From: Gemmatimonadaceae bacterium
GTDB taxonomy: Bacteria; Gemmatimonadota; Gemmatimonadetes; Gemmatimonadales; Gemmatimonadaceae
Length of the DNA: 64,000 nucleotides
Assembly: GCA_020852815.1 (NCBI GenBank)
Contig: JADZAN010000024.1
Location: forward strand, 124,001-188,000
Reading direction: 5' to 3'
In this document: piece by piece, positions 25,791 to 33,573 of the stretch
Layout: the number at the start of each line of letters is the position of its first letter
Position numbering within the stretch: the stretch's first letter is position 1
The notes under the pieces: model-generated
Told to the model about the DNA's origin: nothing
Seen by the model: only the letters and a program-made list of their open reading frames with translations
Database searches by the model: none
Program-made: the position numbers and the translations under genes

Positions 25791-25925
25791 GCCGGGGAAC
25801 GCGCGCTGGCGGGGTGCGACGACGGCGGGCAGAAGCGGGAGCGACCGCATTGCCGCCGTCGCACGCGGCGCCCATACTGAGGGGACGGGTGCGCATGTCG
25901 CCGCCCGCCTGACGAGGGGGCTGCG

Positions 25926-26510
25926 ATGCACGCCATGCATGGGTCATTCGGTCGGTTGTCAGTCGTTGCCGCCGCGGTTGCCATGGCGGCGCTGGCCCTC
26001 ACGGCGGGGACGGCGCGTTGGCTGCCGGCGCAGGACTTTCGCGTGGGCGGCGGGGTGACGCTACCGCGTGGCGCAAATGCCGGGCATGCGGGGAGCGAGA
26101 TTGGCGGGCAGGTGCAAGCGTCGATCGAGCTGGGGCCGCGTACCAACGGGCTCGGCGTGCGCCTCGACCTCCTCTTCGCGCAGAGCGCCGCGCCGCCGCT
26201 CTCGATTGGCGAGGCGGTGGTGGCCGGGCGCACCGCGCGAACGATGGCTGCGGCCGGCGGGCTCTTCTACCGACATGAGGTGCGCGACTTTGCCCCGTAC
26301 CTGCTGGCCGGCGGCGGCGCATACGGCCAGAGCGGGATGCCAGGGGTGGCGTTGGGGGCGCATGGCGGCATCGGCGTCGACTACGCCGGCGCCCGCTGGC
26401 GACCGTTTGCCGAGGCGCGCATGCATCGCTGGCGCGGCGACGGTGCGGCGGTCACGGTACAGCAGCGGGAGCGTTCGCTCATCTCGGCGCTCGTGGGGCT
26501 GCGTTTCTAG
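25926..26510 (+). CDS. outer-membrane beta-barrel protein
   Basis: 194 residues. A signal peptide (LSVVAAAVAMAALALTAGTARWLPAQ) is followed by alternating beta strands with glycine turns (FRVGGGVTLPRG, QVQASIELGPRTNGLGVRLDLLF, APYLLAGGGAYGQ, WRPFAEARMHRW) and a C-terminal strand ending ISALVGLRF, with the terminal Phe used by the barrel assembly machinery. About eight strands fit an OmpW/OmpA-like small barrel. Function unknown. Confidence 0.8.
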   Translation: MHAMHGSFGRLSVVAAAVAMAALALTAGTARWLPAQDFRVGGGVTLPRGANAGHAGSEIGGQVQASIELGPRTNGLGVRLDLLFAQSAAPPLSIGEAVVAGRTARTMAAAGGLFYRHEVRDFAPYLLAGGGAYGQSGMPGVALGAHGGIGVDYAGARWRPFAEARMHRWRGDGAAVTVQQRERSLISALVGLRF

Positions 26511-26581
26511 GACGTGTGTGCCTGTGGCCGGCGGGCCGTGGCCGGCACCGCGCGAGTGATTCCCCTGCCTGACGAGGATCG

Positions 26582-26920
26582 ATGAAGGCTTCGATGGTGA
26601 CGATGGCGTGGCAGCTCGACGGGTTCCGCATCGACGAGACGCTGGGCGTGGTGCGCGGGATCGTGGTGCGTTCGCGGTCGGTGTTCGGGACGATCGGTGC
26701 CGGGCTGCAAACGCTGGTTGGGGGGAACATCACCCTGATGACCGACCTGTGCGAGCGGGCGCGGAGCGACGCCTTCGCGCAGATGATTGCGCACGCCGAG
26801 GAGCTGGGCGCCAACGCGGTGATTTGCGTGCGGTATGACGCCACCGAGATCATGAACGGCGTGACCGAGGTGCTGTGTTATGGCACGGCGGTCCGCGTTT
26901 CCCCGGTTCCGCGCAGCTGA
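26582..26920 (+). CDS. YbjQ/UPF0145 family protein
   Basis: 112 residues. The sequence matches the YbjQ fold: [30 protein letters not shown], then [35 protein letters not shown] and a C-terminal strand CYGTAVRV. These small proteins form pentamers and have been called putative heavy-metal-binding proteins, but function is not settled. Confidence 0.9.
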   Translation: MKASMVTMAWQLDGFRIDETLGVVRGIVVRSRSVFGTIGAGLQTLVGGNITLMTDLCERARSDAFAQMIAHAEELGANAVICVRYDATEIMNGVTEVLCYGTAVRVSPVPRS

Positions 26921-26977
26921 CGGCGCCATGTGGCGACCGGCGCCGCGGAACCACTTCACACTACAGGAGGCACGTCG

Positions 26978-27256
26978 ATGGGATCGCTGAGCGAGCGCGC
27001 GCAGGCGCTCATGAAGGAGCTGGAGCAGGAGCGCGACGAGCTGCGGGTGAAGATGCACCTGGCGAAGGCCGACGCGAAGGAAGAGCTGGCCAAGCTCGAC
27101 ACGCAGTTCGACGAGAAGATCGCCGAGTTGAAGGCCAAGGTGGCCGGGCTGGACAAGGACGGCGACGGGAGCGTGGTCGACGACCTTGGCGACGCGGCGC
27201 GTGGGCTTGCCGACGACATTCGTGGCAGCTTCGCGAAGTTCCGCGAGAAGTTCTGA
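26978..27256 (+). CDS. small coiled-coil protein
   Basis: 92 residues, highly charged: long heptad-like helix (LMKELEQERDELRVKMHLAKADAKEELAKLDTQFDEKIAELKAKV) and then DKDGDGSVVDDLGDAARGLADDIRGSFAKFREKF. DKDGDGSVVDD resembles an EF-hand calcium loop, though it may only be acidic linker. AGGAGG precedes the ATG. Function unknown; possibly stress-related like other small KE-rich proteins. Confidence 0.75.
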   Translation: MGSLSERAQALMKELEQERDELRVKMHLAKADAKEELAKLDTQFDEKIAELKAKVAGLDKDGDGSVVDDLGDAARGLADDIRGSFAKFREKF

Positions 27257-27266
27257 GCTGGAAGGC

Positions 27267-27788
27267 GTGACCGACGCTGCGACGCCCGGCGCGGTGCGCA
27301 TCGTGCCGTTGCGCGATGCCGCCGACGCCGAGGCGTGCGCGCGGATCATGAGCACCACCGATCCCTGGATCACGCTGGGGCGCGACCATGCGCGCTGCCT
27401 GGCGGCGGTGCAGCTGCCGACGCACGAGGCGTGGGTGGCGCTGGACGCCGACGATGCGGTGGCGGGGTTCGTCCTGCTCGTCCTGCAGGGGGCCTTTATC
27501 GGCTACATCCGCAGCATCGCCGTGCGCGCCGACCTCCGTTCGCGGGGGGTGGGGCGGGCGTTGCTCGACTTCGCCGAGCGCCGGAGCCATCGCGAATCGC
27601 CTAACGTTTTCCTCTGCGTCTCGTCGTTCAACTCGCGGGCGCGCGCGCTGTACGAGCGCTACGGCTTCGCGCTGGTGGGGGAGCTGACGGACTTCGTGGT
27701 GGCGGGTCACTCGGAGTGGCTGATGCGGAAGAGCATCGCCCCGATCACCGGCTACACGCCACCGCCCGATTCCATCGGGGCACCCTGA
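27267..27788 (+). CDS. GNAT-family N-acetyltransferase
   Basis: 173 residues. The acetyl-CoA motif A is clear: IRSIAVRADLRSRGVGRALLDFAE, followed by VFLCVSSFNSRARALYERYGFALVGEL. The GTG start is preceded by GGAAG and lies ten bases after the coiled-coil gene, so the two may be co-transcribed. Substrate unknown. Confidence 0.92.
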   Translation: MTDAATPGAVRIVPLRDAADAEACARIMSTTDPWITLGRDHARCLAAVQLPTHEAWVALDADDAVAGFVLLVLQGAFIGYIRSIAVRADLRSRGVGRALLDFAERRSHRESPNVFLCVSSFNSRARALYERYGFALVGELTDFVVAGHSEWLMRKSIAPITGYTPPPDSIGAP

Positions 27789-27848
27789 ATCCCGAACGCT
27801 GCGTCGTGGTTTCCGGGACGGGCGATTGCGCGGCGGGGGGGCGCGCGC

Positions 27849-27919
27849 GGTGGGCGCGCGCGGTGGGCGCGCGCGGTGGGCGCGCGCGGTGGGCGCGCGC
27901 GGTGGGCGCGCGCGGTGAG
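27849..27919. repeat. 13-bp tandem array GGTGGGCGCGCGC
   Basis: Units begin at 27849, 27862, 27875, 27888, 27901 and 27914 (the last degenerate), an exact 13-bp period with almost no variation. Alternating CG runs could adopt Z-form DNA. Confidence 0.95.
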
Positions 27920-28311
27920 TGACGCTCGCGCGGCGAACGGTGCGTGCGCGATGGGTGGCGCGCGCCGCTAACTGCGCTCGCGTCGCCCTGTGGCGCCTGT
28001 TCCGGGTGGTTTGGCGGGGGCGGGGGCCGGGTGACGCCGGGGAGTCGCACCCGGGAGCCGGCCGGCGGCGACGGCCGAGACCGGCGCCAATCCGGCGTTA
28101 GGCCGGCGCCGCCCTCTCCCGCCCCCCAAACGCTCCCTGCCGGAATTGCAGCGGGCGGGCCTCCGCGAGGCAACCGTCAGACGGCCGTCAGACGGCCGGC
28201 GCGGCGTGCCGAGTGCCTGCCGGGTATCTCGCCAGGCTGCCAACTGCGGGAAGCGGGTGAGCGGAAGCGGGTGAGCGGAGGCGGGACGCCGGGAGGGGGA
28301 GCGCCCCTCGT

Positions 28312-28452
28312 CGTCAGGCACCCTCGTGAGGCGCCGCTGTGAGGCGCCGCTGTGACCCACGCTCGTAAGGCACCAGCGTCAGGCACCCCTCGTCAGGCAC
28401 CCACGTCAGGCACGCCTCGTCAGGCACCCGCGTGAGGCACCCCGCGTCAGGC
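28312..28452. repeat. CGTNAGGC tandem array, 13-14 bp period
   Basis: Copies of CGTNAGGC (or one-base variants) begin at 28312, 28325, 28338, 28351, 28364, 28377, 28391, 28404, 28418, 28431 and 28445. N is C, G or A. Spacer bases are mostly ACCC-like. More scattered copies in both orientations follow at about 28456, 28483, 28523, 28539 and 28552. Confidence 0.93.
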
Positions 28453-28584
28453 GGTGCCTGACAAGTGCTGCTCCCGGTGGGGCGTCAGGCGTTCCGGAAT
28501 ACGCGAGTTTGTGACGGGGGCGGCCTAACGGTAGTCCTGCCTTACGCGGCGCGTGAGGCAGGGGGGGCGGTTTCGCCCATTTGG

Positions 28585-28593
28585 TGGTATACT
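28585..28593 (+). promoter_or_regulatory. possible extended -10 promoter of the AP2-like gene
   Basis: TGGTATACT matches the extended -10 form TGnTATAnT and is one of very few AT-rich hexamers in this spacer. No good -35 box is seen. It would start a transcript with a leader of about 140 bases ahead of the gene. Confidence 0.35.
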
Positions 28594-28739
28594 AGGCGCG
28601 CCCGCCGCTCCGGCAGTTGCCGATAGCCGTTTCCTTGACAGGTTCTTCGGCAGTTGTCTCGGGCGTTCCCGGCACCTGGTTCAGTCCCACGTCGTTGACC
28701 GTCGCTCGTCAGGCGCCGGCAACCCAGCCCCAGATCCAC

Positions 28740-29033
28740 ATGGCAGCGAAGAAGGCACCCAAGAAGGCCGCAGCGAAGAAGGCGCCGGCCAAGGCGGCCA
28801 GGAAGCCGGCCGCAAAGCGGAAGAGTGGCGCCACCTCCGTCCCCGGGATCAGCCGCATCGACCAGGAGTCGACGCGGACGCACGGGTACTTCGTCCGCGT
28901 TGGCTACCATCGCACGAAGGAAGGGGCCTGGCGCCCCAAGCACCGCGCGTTCTTCGGCGACGCCGGTCACGGCGGCAAGGAGAAGGCGTTCAAGGCCGCG
29001 GTGAAGTGGCTCAAGGACGCGCAGAAGAAGTAG
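28740..29033 (+). CDS. AP2-like DNA-binding protein with histone H1-like lysine/alanine tail
   Basis: 97 residues. Residues 1-28 are a Lys/Ala/Pro tail (MAAKKAPKKAAAKKAPAKAARKP) like the tails of H1-type histones and Hc1/AlgP-type bacterial proteins. Residues 37-95 form a compact domain: ISRIDQESTRTHGYFVRVGY, then RAFFGDAGHGGKEKAFKAAVKWLKDA. This matches the bacterial AP2-like pattern (IxRI-hGyxVRV-F-D-GGKxKAxxAA). Start chosen at the ATG where the tail begins; upstream codons read through the leader. Probably a small nucleoid-associated or regulatory DNA-binding protein. Confidence 0.78.
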   Translation: MAAKKAPKKAAAKKAPAKAARKPAAKRKSGATSVPGISRIDQESTRTHGYFVRVGYHRTKEGAWRPKHRAFFGDAGHGGKEKAFKAAVKWLKDAQKK

Positions 29034-29203
29034 TCGCGTCCGAGCTCCACACGTAGTCCCGCGCCGGCGCACCCCCCCATCGATCGGGCGGGATGCGCCG
29101 GCGGCGCCTTTGCCCCTCCTTCTCGCGGCGCCTTCACGCCCTACCGGCGGCGCAACGCGCCGCCATTCCCGTCCCCCCCCGGCGTTCGCTGGGGCAGGCT
29201 ATT

Positions 29204-29224
29204 CCCGTCTCCCGTCCCCCGTCC
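29204..29224. repeat. CCCGTCTCCCGTCCCCC array
   Basis: Reverse-complement form of the GACGGGAG family, seven bases before the GTG of the next gene. The bases just before it (TTCGCTGGGGCAGGC) are a half copy of the CCCCAGCGAAGGCTGGGG hairpin, showing the two repeat families can occur together. Confidence 0.75.
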
Positions 29225-29230
29225 GTAGTC

Positions 29231-29581
29231 GTGCCGCCCCTCTTCCGCACCGTCGCCCTCCTCGCGCTCTCCAACGTCTTCATGACGTTCGCCTGGTACG
29301 CGCATCTCAAGAACCTCTCCACGCGCGCCTGGTACATCGCCGCACTCGCCAGTTGGGGGATCGCGCTCTTCGAGTACCTGTTGCAGGTGCCGGCCAACCG
29401 CATCGGCTACACCGTCCTCTCCCTCCCGCAGCTCAAGATCATGCAGGAGGCCATCACCCTCGCGGTCTTCATTCCGTTCGCCGTGCTCTACATGAAGACC
29501 CCGCTCAAGCTCGACTACCTCTGGGCCGCCCTGTGCATCCTCGGCGCCGTCTACTTCATGTTCCGCGCGCCAACTGCCTAA
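29231..29581 (+). CDS. DUF486 family membrane protein
   Basis: 116 residues with four transmembrane helices (VALLALSNVFMTFAWYAHL, AWYIAALASWGIALFEYLL, EAITLAVFIPFAVLYM, LDYLWAALCILGAVYFMF). The segments FMTFAWYAHLK, QVPANRIGY and QLKIMQEAITL are the DUF486 signatures, and the length fits the family. It has the look of a half drug/metabolite transporter. GTG start chosen by family length. The stop codon TAA lies in the word GCCTAACG. Confidence 0.9.
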   Translation: MPPLFRTVALLALSNVFMTFAWYAHLKNLSTRAWYIAALASWGIALFEYLLQVPANRIGYTVLSLPQLKIMQEAITLAVFIPFAVLYMKTPLKLDYLWAALCILGAVYFMFRAPTA

Positions 29582-29842
29582 CGCATCGCCGCGCCCGTCT
29601 TCCATCCCCCCCGCCCCCGCCCTCGGTTCCGGCCAAGGCGGCGCGGCGCAAGAACCCAGGGGCGCAAGCGCCGGGTCGCCCGCGCCCGAGCGCGGCGGCA
29701 CCGCGTCCCCACATCCTCGACCGTAGCCCAAGCCGCACGGCGAACCACACCCCCCGGGCCTGCACGACCGCCAACACTCCGTAGATTTCTCCTCGCGCCG
29801 CTCGTCACCGCCGCTCGTCACCGCCCTCCGCCGCCCACCACC

Positions 29843-30073
29843 GTGCCGATCTTCCAGAAGTCGATCTTCAGGACCGAGTGCGACGAGTGCAACCTCCCGT
29901 TCGCCGTCAACACGGGCGGCGTGTGCGAGAAGTGCCGGCGCATCCTGTGCCCCAAGCACCTGCACGGCTCCATCACCCACAAGCTCCTCATCGCCTTCGG
30001 CGCGAAGATCGTCTGTGTGCGCTGTCGCGCCGGCGAGACTCCCGCGCGCCCCGCCGCACCCGGGAACCGTTAG
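29843..30073 (+). CDS. small cross-brace zinc-finger protein
   Basis: 76 residues from a GTG start. Four metal-ligand pairs: Cys13-x2-Cys16, Cys28-x2-Cys31, Cys36-x2-His39 and Cys58-x2-Cys61, a spacing that suits two zinc ions in a FYVE/RING-like cross-brace. The rest is basic with a hydrophobic patch (HKLLIAFGAKIVCVRC). No partner domain. Its stop TAG lies inside CGTTAGGC. It is 70 bases ahead of the AlaX-like gene. Function unknown. Confidence 0.7.
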   Translation: MPIFQKSIFRTECDECNLPFAVNTGGVCEKCRRILCPKHLHGSITHKLLIAFGAKIVCVRCRAGETPARPAAPGNR

Positions 30074-30143
30074 GCACTCGCGCGCATCCTCCGCGCGCCC
30101 CGCACACTCACGCTCCGCCACGCACTACCACGCACCGTCACGC

Positions 30144-31316
30144 ATGACCGACCGGCTCTACTACACCGATGCCTTCTGCGCTCGCTTCGAGGCGCGCGTG
30201 GTGGACCGCGCCGACGAGGGGCGCCGCGTCTACCTCGACCGATCGGCATTCTACCCCACCTCGGGCGGGCAGCCGCACGACCTGGGGACGCTGGGCGGCG
30301 TCGCCGTCACCGACGTGGTGGATGAGGACGACCGCGTGGCGCACCTTCTCGCGGCGCCGCTGGCCGCCGAGGTGGTGGAAGGCGTGGTGGACTGGACGCG
30401 ACGCTGGGACCTGATGCAGCAGCATACGGGGCAGCACCTGCTGTCGGCAGTTGGGGCCGACCGCTTCGGCTGGGAAACGATCAGCGTGCACTTCGGCGCC
30501 GAGTCGTCGACGATCGACTTCGGCGCCGAGGGAATCGGGCCGGCGGCGCTGGAGGAGCTGGAACGGCTCGCGAACGCAACGGTGACCGAGAACCGCGCCG
30601 TGAGCGTGACGTTCGAGGAGGCGGCGATCGCCTCGGGACTGCGCAAACGCTCCGAGCGCGACGGCACCCTTCGCATCGTGTCGATCGATCGGCTGGACCG
30701 GAGCGCGTGCGGCGGGACGCACGTACGCGCCACGGGCGAGATCGGCCCCATCCTCCTGCGCCGCGTGGAGAAGATCCGAAAGGCGACGCGCGTCGAGTTC
30801 CTCTGCGGCATGCGCGCGATTGCCCGTGCTCGCGCCGACTACGACGTCCTGGCGCGCATGGCGGCGGCGCTATCCTGCTCCATCGACGAGTTGGCGACCG
30901 TGGTGCCCGCACAAAGCGAGTCGCTGCGCTCGCTGGAGAACGAGCGTCGCCGCCTCGAGGGCGAGGTGAGTGCCTCGCGGGCCCGTGAGCTGCACGAGCG
31001 CATCACCCCGGGGGGTGATGGCGTGCGCCGGCACGTGGAGCGGCGTGCGACGGGGAAGGCCGACGACGCGCGCGCGCTCGCCCTCGCCTTTGCCGCGCTT
31101 CCACAGAGCGCGATCGCGATAACCGTGGCCAGTCCGCCAGCCATCCTGGTGGCCGCGTCGGACGATAGCGGCGTCGACGCCGGCAAGCTCCTCAAGGCGG
31201 CGCTGGCGGCAGCGGGAGGGCGCGGCGGCGGCAGCGCGCGCCTGGCGCAGGGAACCGTCAACGATGCTGCGGCGCTCGACGGTATCCTCACCGCCCTCGG
31301 CTTTCCCGTCGCCTAA
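30144..31316 (+). CDS. AlaX-like alanyl-tRNA editing hydrolase with DHHA1 domain
   Basis: 390 residues. It lacks the AlaRS aminoacylation domain and contains the second additional (threonyl/alanyl tRNA) domain, removing Ser or Gly from mischarged tRNA-Ala. The zinc ligands are His94 and His98 in QQHTGQHLL and Cys189 and His193 in SACGGTH; the N-terminus has YPTSGGQPHD. A C-terminal coiled coil (ESLRSLENERRRLEGEVSASRARELHER) and a DHHA1-like end (GGRGGGSARLAQG) make it the long AlaX-L form. Stop TAA lies in GCCTAACG. Confidence 0.92.
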   Translation: MTDRLYYTDAFCARFEARVVDRADEGRRVYLDRSAFYPTSGGQPHDLGTLGGVAVTDVVDEDDRVAHLLAAPLAAEVVEGVVDWTRRWDLMQQHTGQHLLSAVGADRFGWETISVHFGAESSTIDFGAEGIGPAALEELERLANATVTENRAVSVTFEEAAIASGLRKRSERDGTLRIVSIDRLDRSACGGTHVRATGEIGPILLRRVEKIRKATRVEFLCGMRAIARARADYDVLARMAAALSCSIDELATVVPAQSESLRSLENERRRLEGEVSASRARELHERITPGGDGVRRHVERRATGKADDARALALAFAALPQSAIAITVASPPAILVAASDDSGVDAGKLLKAALAAAGGRGGGSARLAQGTVNDAAALDGILTALGFPVA

Positions 31317-31340
31317 CGACGGCGCCGCGACATTCCCGCC

Positions 31341-31832
31341 ATGACACCACAGCTCCCCGTCCCCTTCTCCCGACATCGCGTCGTCCCCGCGCATCTCGTG
31401 CGCGAGCGCGGTGGCATTTCCTCGTTCGCCAGCGCCCATGAACAGAAGGGCGACTGGGAATTGCCGCGCCTGTACCGGATTGCCTGCATGGTGGGGAGCG
31501 TGGTGGCCGACCTGCGGGAAGCGCGCATTCCAGCCGGCGAATCGCACGTGGAGATCTTCCTCGTGATGGGGTCGGTGGAGATCCATGTCCCCCCGGGCGT
31601 TCGGGTGGAGCTCGCTGTCAACACGCTGGCGGCGGAGGTGTCGTTCCGCCCCGATCCACTCTACGGCACCGACCCGGACGCGCCCGTGATTCGGGTGTCG
31701 GGGAGTGCCTACTTCGGATCGGTGGAGGTGATGGCGCGCCTTCCCGGCGAGAGCGCGCGAGACGCGAAGCGCCGCATCAAGGCGTCGCGGCGCTTGGCGT
31801 CGGAGCCCCCCTCTCGCCAGATCGGGCGATAA
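31341..31832 (+). CDS. LiaF-like C-terminal domain protein
   Basis: 163 residues with the small beta-helical domain of LiaF / cell-wall-active antibiotic response proteins: ESHVEIFLVMGSVEIHVPPGVRVEL and SGSAYFGSVEVMAR. No transmembrane helix is seen, unlike Bacillus LiaF. The N-terminal part (HLVRERGGISSFASAHEQKGDWELPRLYRI) may be its own subunit. Probably an envelope-stress accessory; no two-component genes adjoin it. Confidence 0.7.
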   Translation: MTPQLPVPFSRHRVVPAHLVRERGGISSFASAHEQKGDWELPRLYRIACMVGSVVADLREARIPAGESHVEIFLVMGSVEIHVPPGVRVELAVNTLAAEVSFRPDPLYGTDPDAPVIRVSGSAYFGSVEVMARLPGESARDAKRRIKASRRLASEPPSRQIGR

Positions 31833-31923
31833 GTGCTACCGTAGCGCTCACGTCGACGGACGACGGCGGCACGCCCCCAAACCCCAGCGTGCGGTTGTCG
31901 TCCCCGTGGATCGAGAGGCCACC

Positions 31924-32250
31924 ATGGAGAACGCGCTGCTCGACTGGCTCGCGCGGGTGGGGACGAGTGCCTTCCAGTACTCGGCGCTCGCGTTCGTGCT
32001 CATCAATGGGGCGGCGGTCGCCGCCGTCCTGATCACGCGCGACCGGTCGCTGGTGAATCGATGGACTGGCCGCCTCCTCGCGGCCAACCTGGCGCTGGCG
32101 GGGACCGGGCTCGGCGTTCCGCTCGTGACGACGGTGATGCGACTCGGGATCATGGCGGTCTCCCCATCGGTTCGGGTCGCTCCCATGCGTGTGGACAAGT
32201 CTGTGGCGCCGATGGAAGGAGCGGATGCCGTTCAGCTCATCCCACGTTAG
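31924..32250 (+). CDS. small membrane protein, unknown
   Basis: 108 residues with hydrophobic segments at about 17-38 (FQYSALAFVLINGAAVAAVLI) and 50-75 (LLAANLALAGTGLGVPLVTTVM), and a polar C-terminus. GAGAGG precedes the ATG. The stop TAG lies in CGTTAGGC. A strong intrinsic terminator follows. Not recognised. Confidence 0.6.
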   Translation: MENALLDWLARVGTSAFQYSALAFVLINGAAVAAVLITRDRSLVNRWTGRLLAANLALAGTGLGVPLVTTVMRLGIMAVSPSVRVAPMRVDKSVAPMEGADAVQLIPR

Positions 32251-32297
32251 GCACGGTCGGCGTCGCCGGCTCACGCGAGTCATCGCTGCCTGACGAG

Positions 32298-32336
32298 AAC
32301 GCCCCGATGCGCATCGTGCGCAGCGGGGCGTTTTTT
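32298..32336 (+). terminator. intrinsic terminator
   Basis: AACGCCCC (32298-32305) pairs with GGGGCGTT (32325-32332), with an inner TGCGCA-TCG-TGCGCA stem and a run of six T. This is the best classical terminator in the window. Confidence 0.9.
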
Positions 32337-32458
32337 CTTGACGGAGGAGCGCTCGTGCGCCATTCCTCAATGCCACCGGCCACGACTCACCGATTCGTGC
32401 GTGACGCGAGGCGCCCACCTCACCGCTGCGCCACGATCGAACAGTCCATAACTCCGCG

Positions 32459-32929
32459 ATGTCGCTCTCGCTTACCTCACCTGCCTTCGTCCACGGCGGC
32501 GCCATTCCGGCGGCACACACGTGCGAGGGGGGCGAAACGTCTCCACCGCTCGCCTGGAGCGGCGTCCCGTCCGGGACTCGGAGCCTGGCCCTGATCGTCG
32601 ACGATCCCGACGCCCCCGATCCCGCCGCTCCCAAACGCGTCTGGGTGCACTGGGTCTTGTGGGACCTCCCGCCGGACTCGACGGGGCTCGCCGAGGGGGT
32701 CCAGTCGCTTCCCTCGGGGACGCGCGTCGGGATGAACGACATGAACGACTTCGCCTACGGCGGCCCCTGTCCTCCCATCGGAAGGCACCGTTACTTCCAC
32801 ACGCTATACGCCCTTGATACCGTGCTGGGCAAGCTCGAGGAGCCGACCAAGAGGGAGCTGCTCGCGGCCATGGAGCGACACGTCCTCGCCAAGGCCGAGT
32901 TGATGGGGACGTACCAACTGTCGCGATAG
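32459..32929 (+). CDS. YbhB/YbcL (Raf kinase inhibitor-like, PEBP) family protein
   Basis: 156 residues. PEBP signatures: SPPLAWSGVPSGTRSLALIVDDPDAP, WVHWVLWDLPP and YGGPCPPIGRHRYFHTLYALD, which form the anion-binding pocket. Bacterial members have no settled role. Eleven bases separate it from the next secreted protein gene. Confidence 0.94.
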   Translation: MSLSLTSPAFVHGGAIPAAHTCEGGETSPPLAWSGVPSGTRSLALIVDDPDAPDPAAPKRVWVHWVLWDLPPDSTGLAEGVQSLPSGTRVGMNDMNDFAYGGPCPPIGRHRYFHTLYALDTVLGKLEEPTKRELLAAMERHVLAKAELMGTYQLSR

Positions 32930-32940
32930 GAACCCAGCCC

Positions 32941-33477
32941 ATGCGCCGCCGCCTCGCCCGCTCAGACCGCGCACTCCGCGCACCCCGCGCACTCCGCACC
33001 GTCTGCACCTTCGCCGCATTCTGCGTGATGGCCGCTGCCGCCGTTGCGCATGCACAGGCGACGCCCCCCGACCCTGCCACCAAGGGGGAGGTGATGGCGG
33101 TGGTGAAGCGCATGTTCGACGGGATGCGCGCCGCCGATTCGTCGATGGTGCGCTCCACCTTCCACACGCAGCTGCGAATGGTGACGGTGGCCAAGGGGCG
33201 CGACGGCCAGCTCCGCTTCACCGTCGAGTCGAGCCCTGAGGGCTTTCTCAAGTCGGTGGGGACGCCGCGCCCCGCGAAGCTCGACGAGCGCATCTTCAAC
33301 GAGCGGGTGGAGATCGACGGTGCGCTCGCTTCTGTCTGGGTCGACTACAACCTCTACCTCGGCGACAAGTTCGTGCACTGCGGAATCGACCACTTCCTGC
33401 TCGCGCGCGGCGACGACGGGGCGTGGAAGATCTTCTCGCTGGCCGACACGCGGCGCACCGAGGGGTGCAAGCCGTAA
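32941..33477 (+). CDS. exported NTF2-like (SnoaL/lumazine-binding-type) protein
   Basis: 178 residues. A signal peptide (TVCTFAAFCVMAAAAVAHAQ) is followed by the NTF2-like pattern: KGEVMAVVKRMFDGMRAADSSMVRSTFHTQLRM ... ASVWVDYNLYLGDKFVHCGIDHFLLARGDDGAWKIFSLADTRRTEGC. Such proteins are small-molecule binders or enzymes, and no catalytic residues can be assigned. The first 20 residues are Arg/Ala-rich, encoded by CGCACTCCGCGC-type repeats. Confidence 0.8.
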   Translation: MRRRLARSDRALRAPRALRTVCTFAAFCVMAAAAVAHAQATPPDPATKGEVMAVVKRMFDGMRAADSSMVRSTFHTQLRMVTVAKGRDGQLRFTVESSPEGFLKSVGTPRPAKLDERIFNERVEIDGALASVWVDYNLYLGDKFVHCGIDHFLLARGDDGAWKIFSLADTRRTEGCKP

Positions 33478-33573
33478 CTAGATGAAGGGCTCGCCATCGT
33501 CGGACTTTTCCCGGTGGCGAGCGAGGGGCTCGCGGCGCAACTTGCCGCTCCACACTGCGGGGAGTCGGGAGAC

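Larger units (their letters stand above)
27789..28739. other. 950-bp repeat-rich gene-free region
   Basis: No credible gene. It holds a 13-bp GC-only tandem array, an 11-bp duplicate (CCGTCAGACGG, about 28163-28184), a 14-bp duplicate (GGAAGCGGGTGAGC-like, about 28250-28277), an 11-unit CGTNAGGC array, and finally the promoter and leader of the AP2-like gene. Confidence 0.8.

Noticed and set aside
28312-28452. CRISPR array
   Set aside because: The period of 13-14 bp is far too short, spacers are not unique 30-mers, and no cas genes are present.
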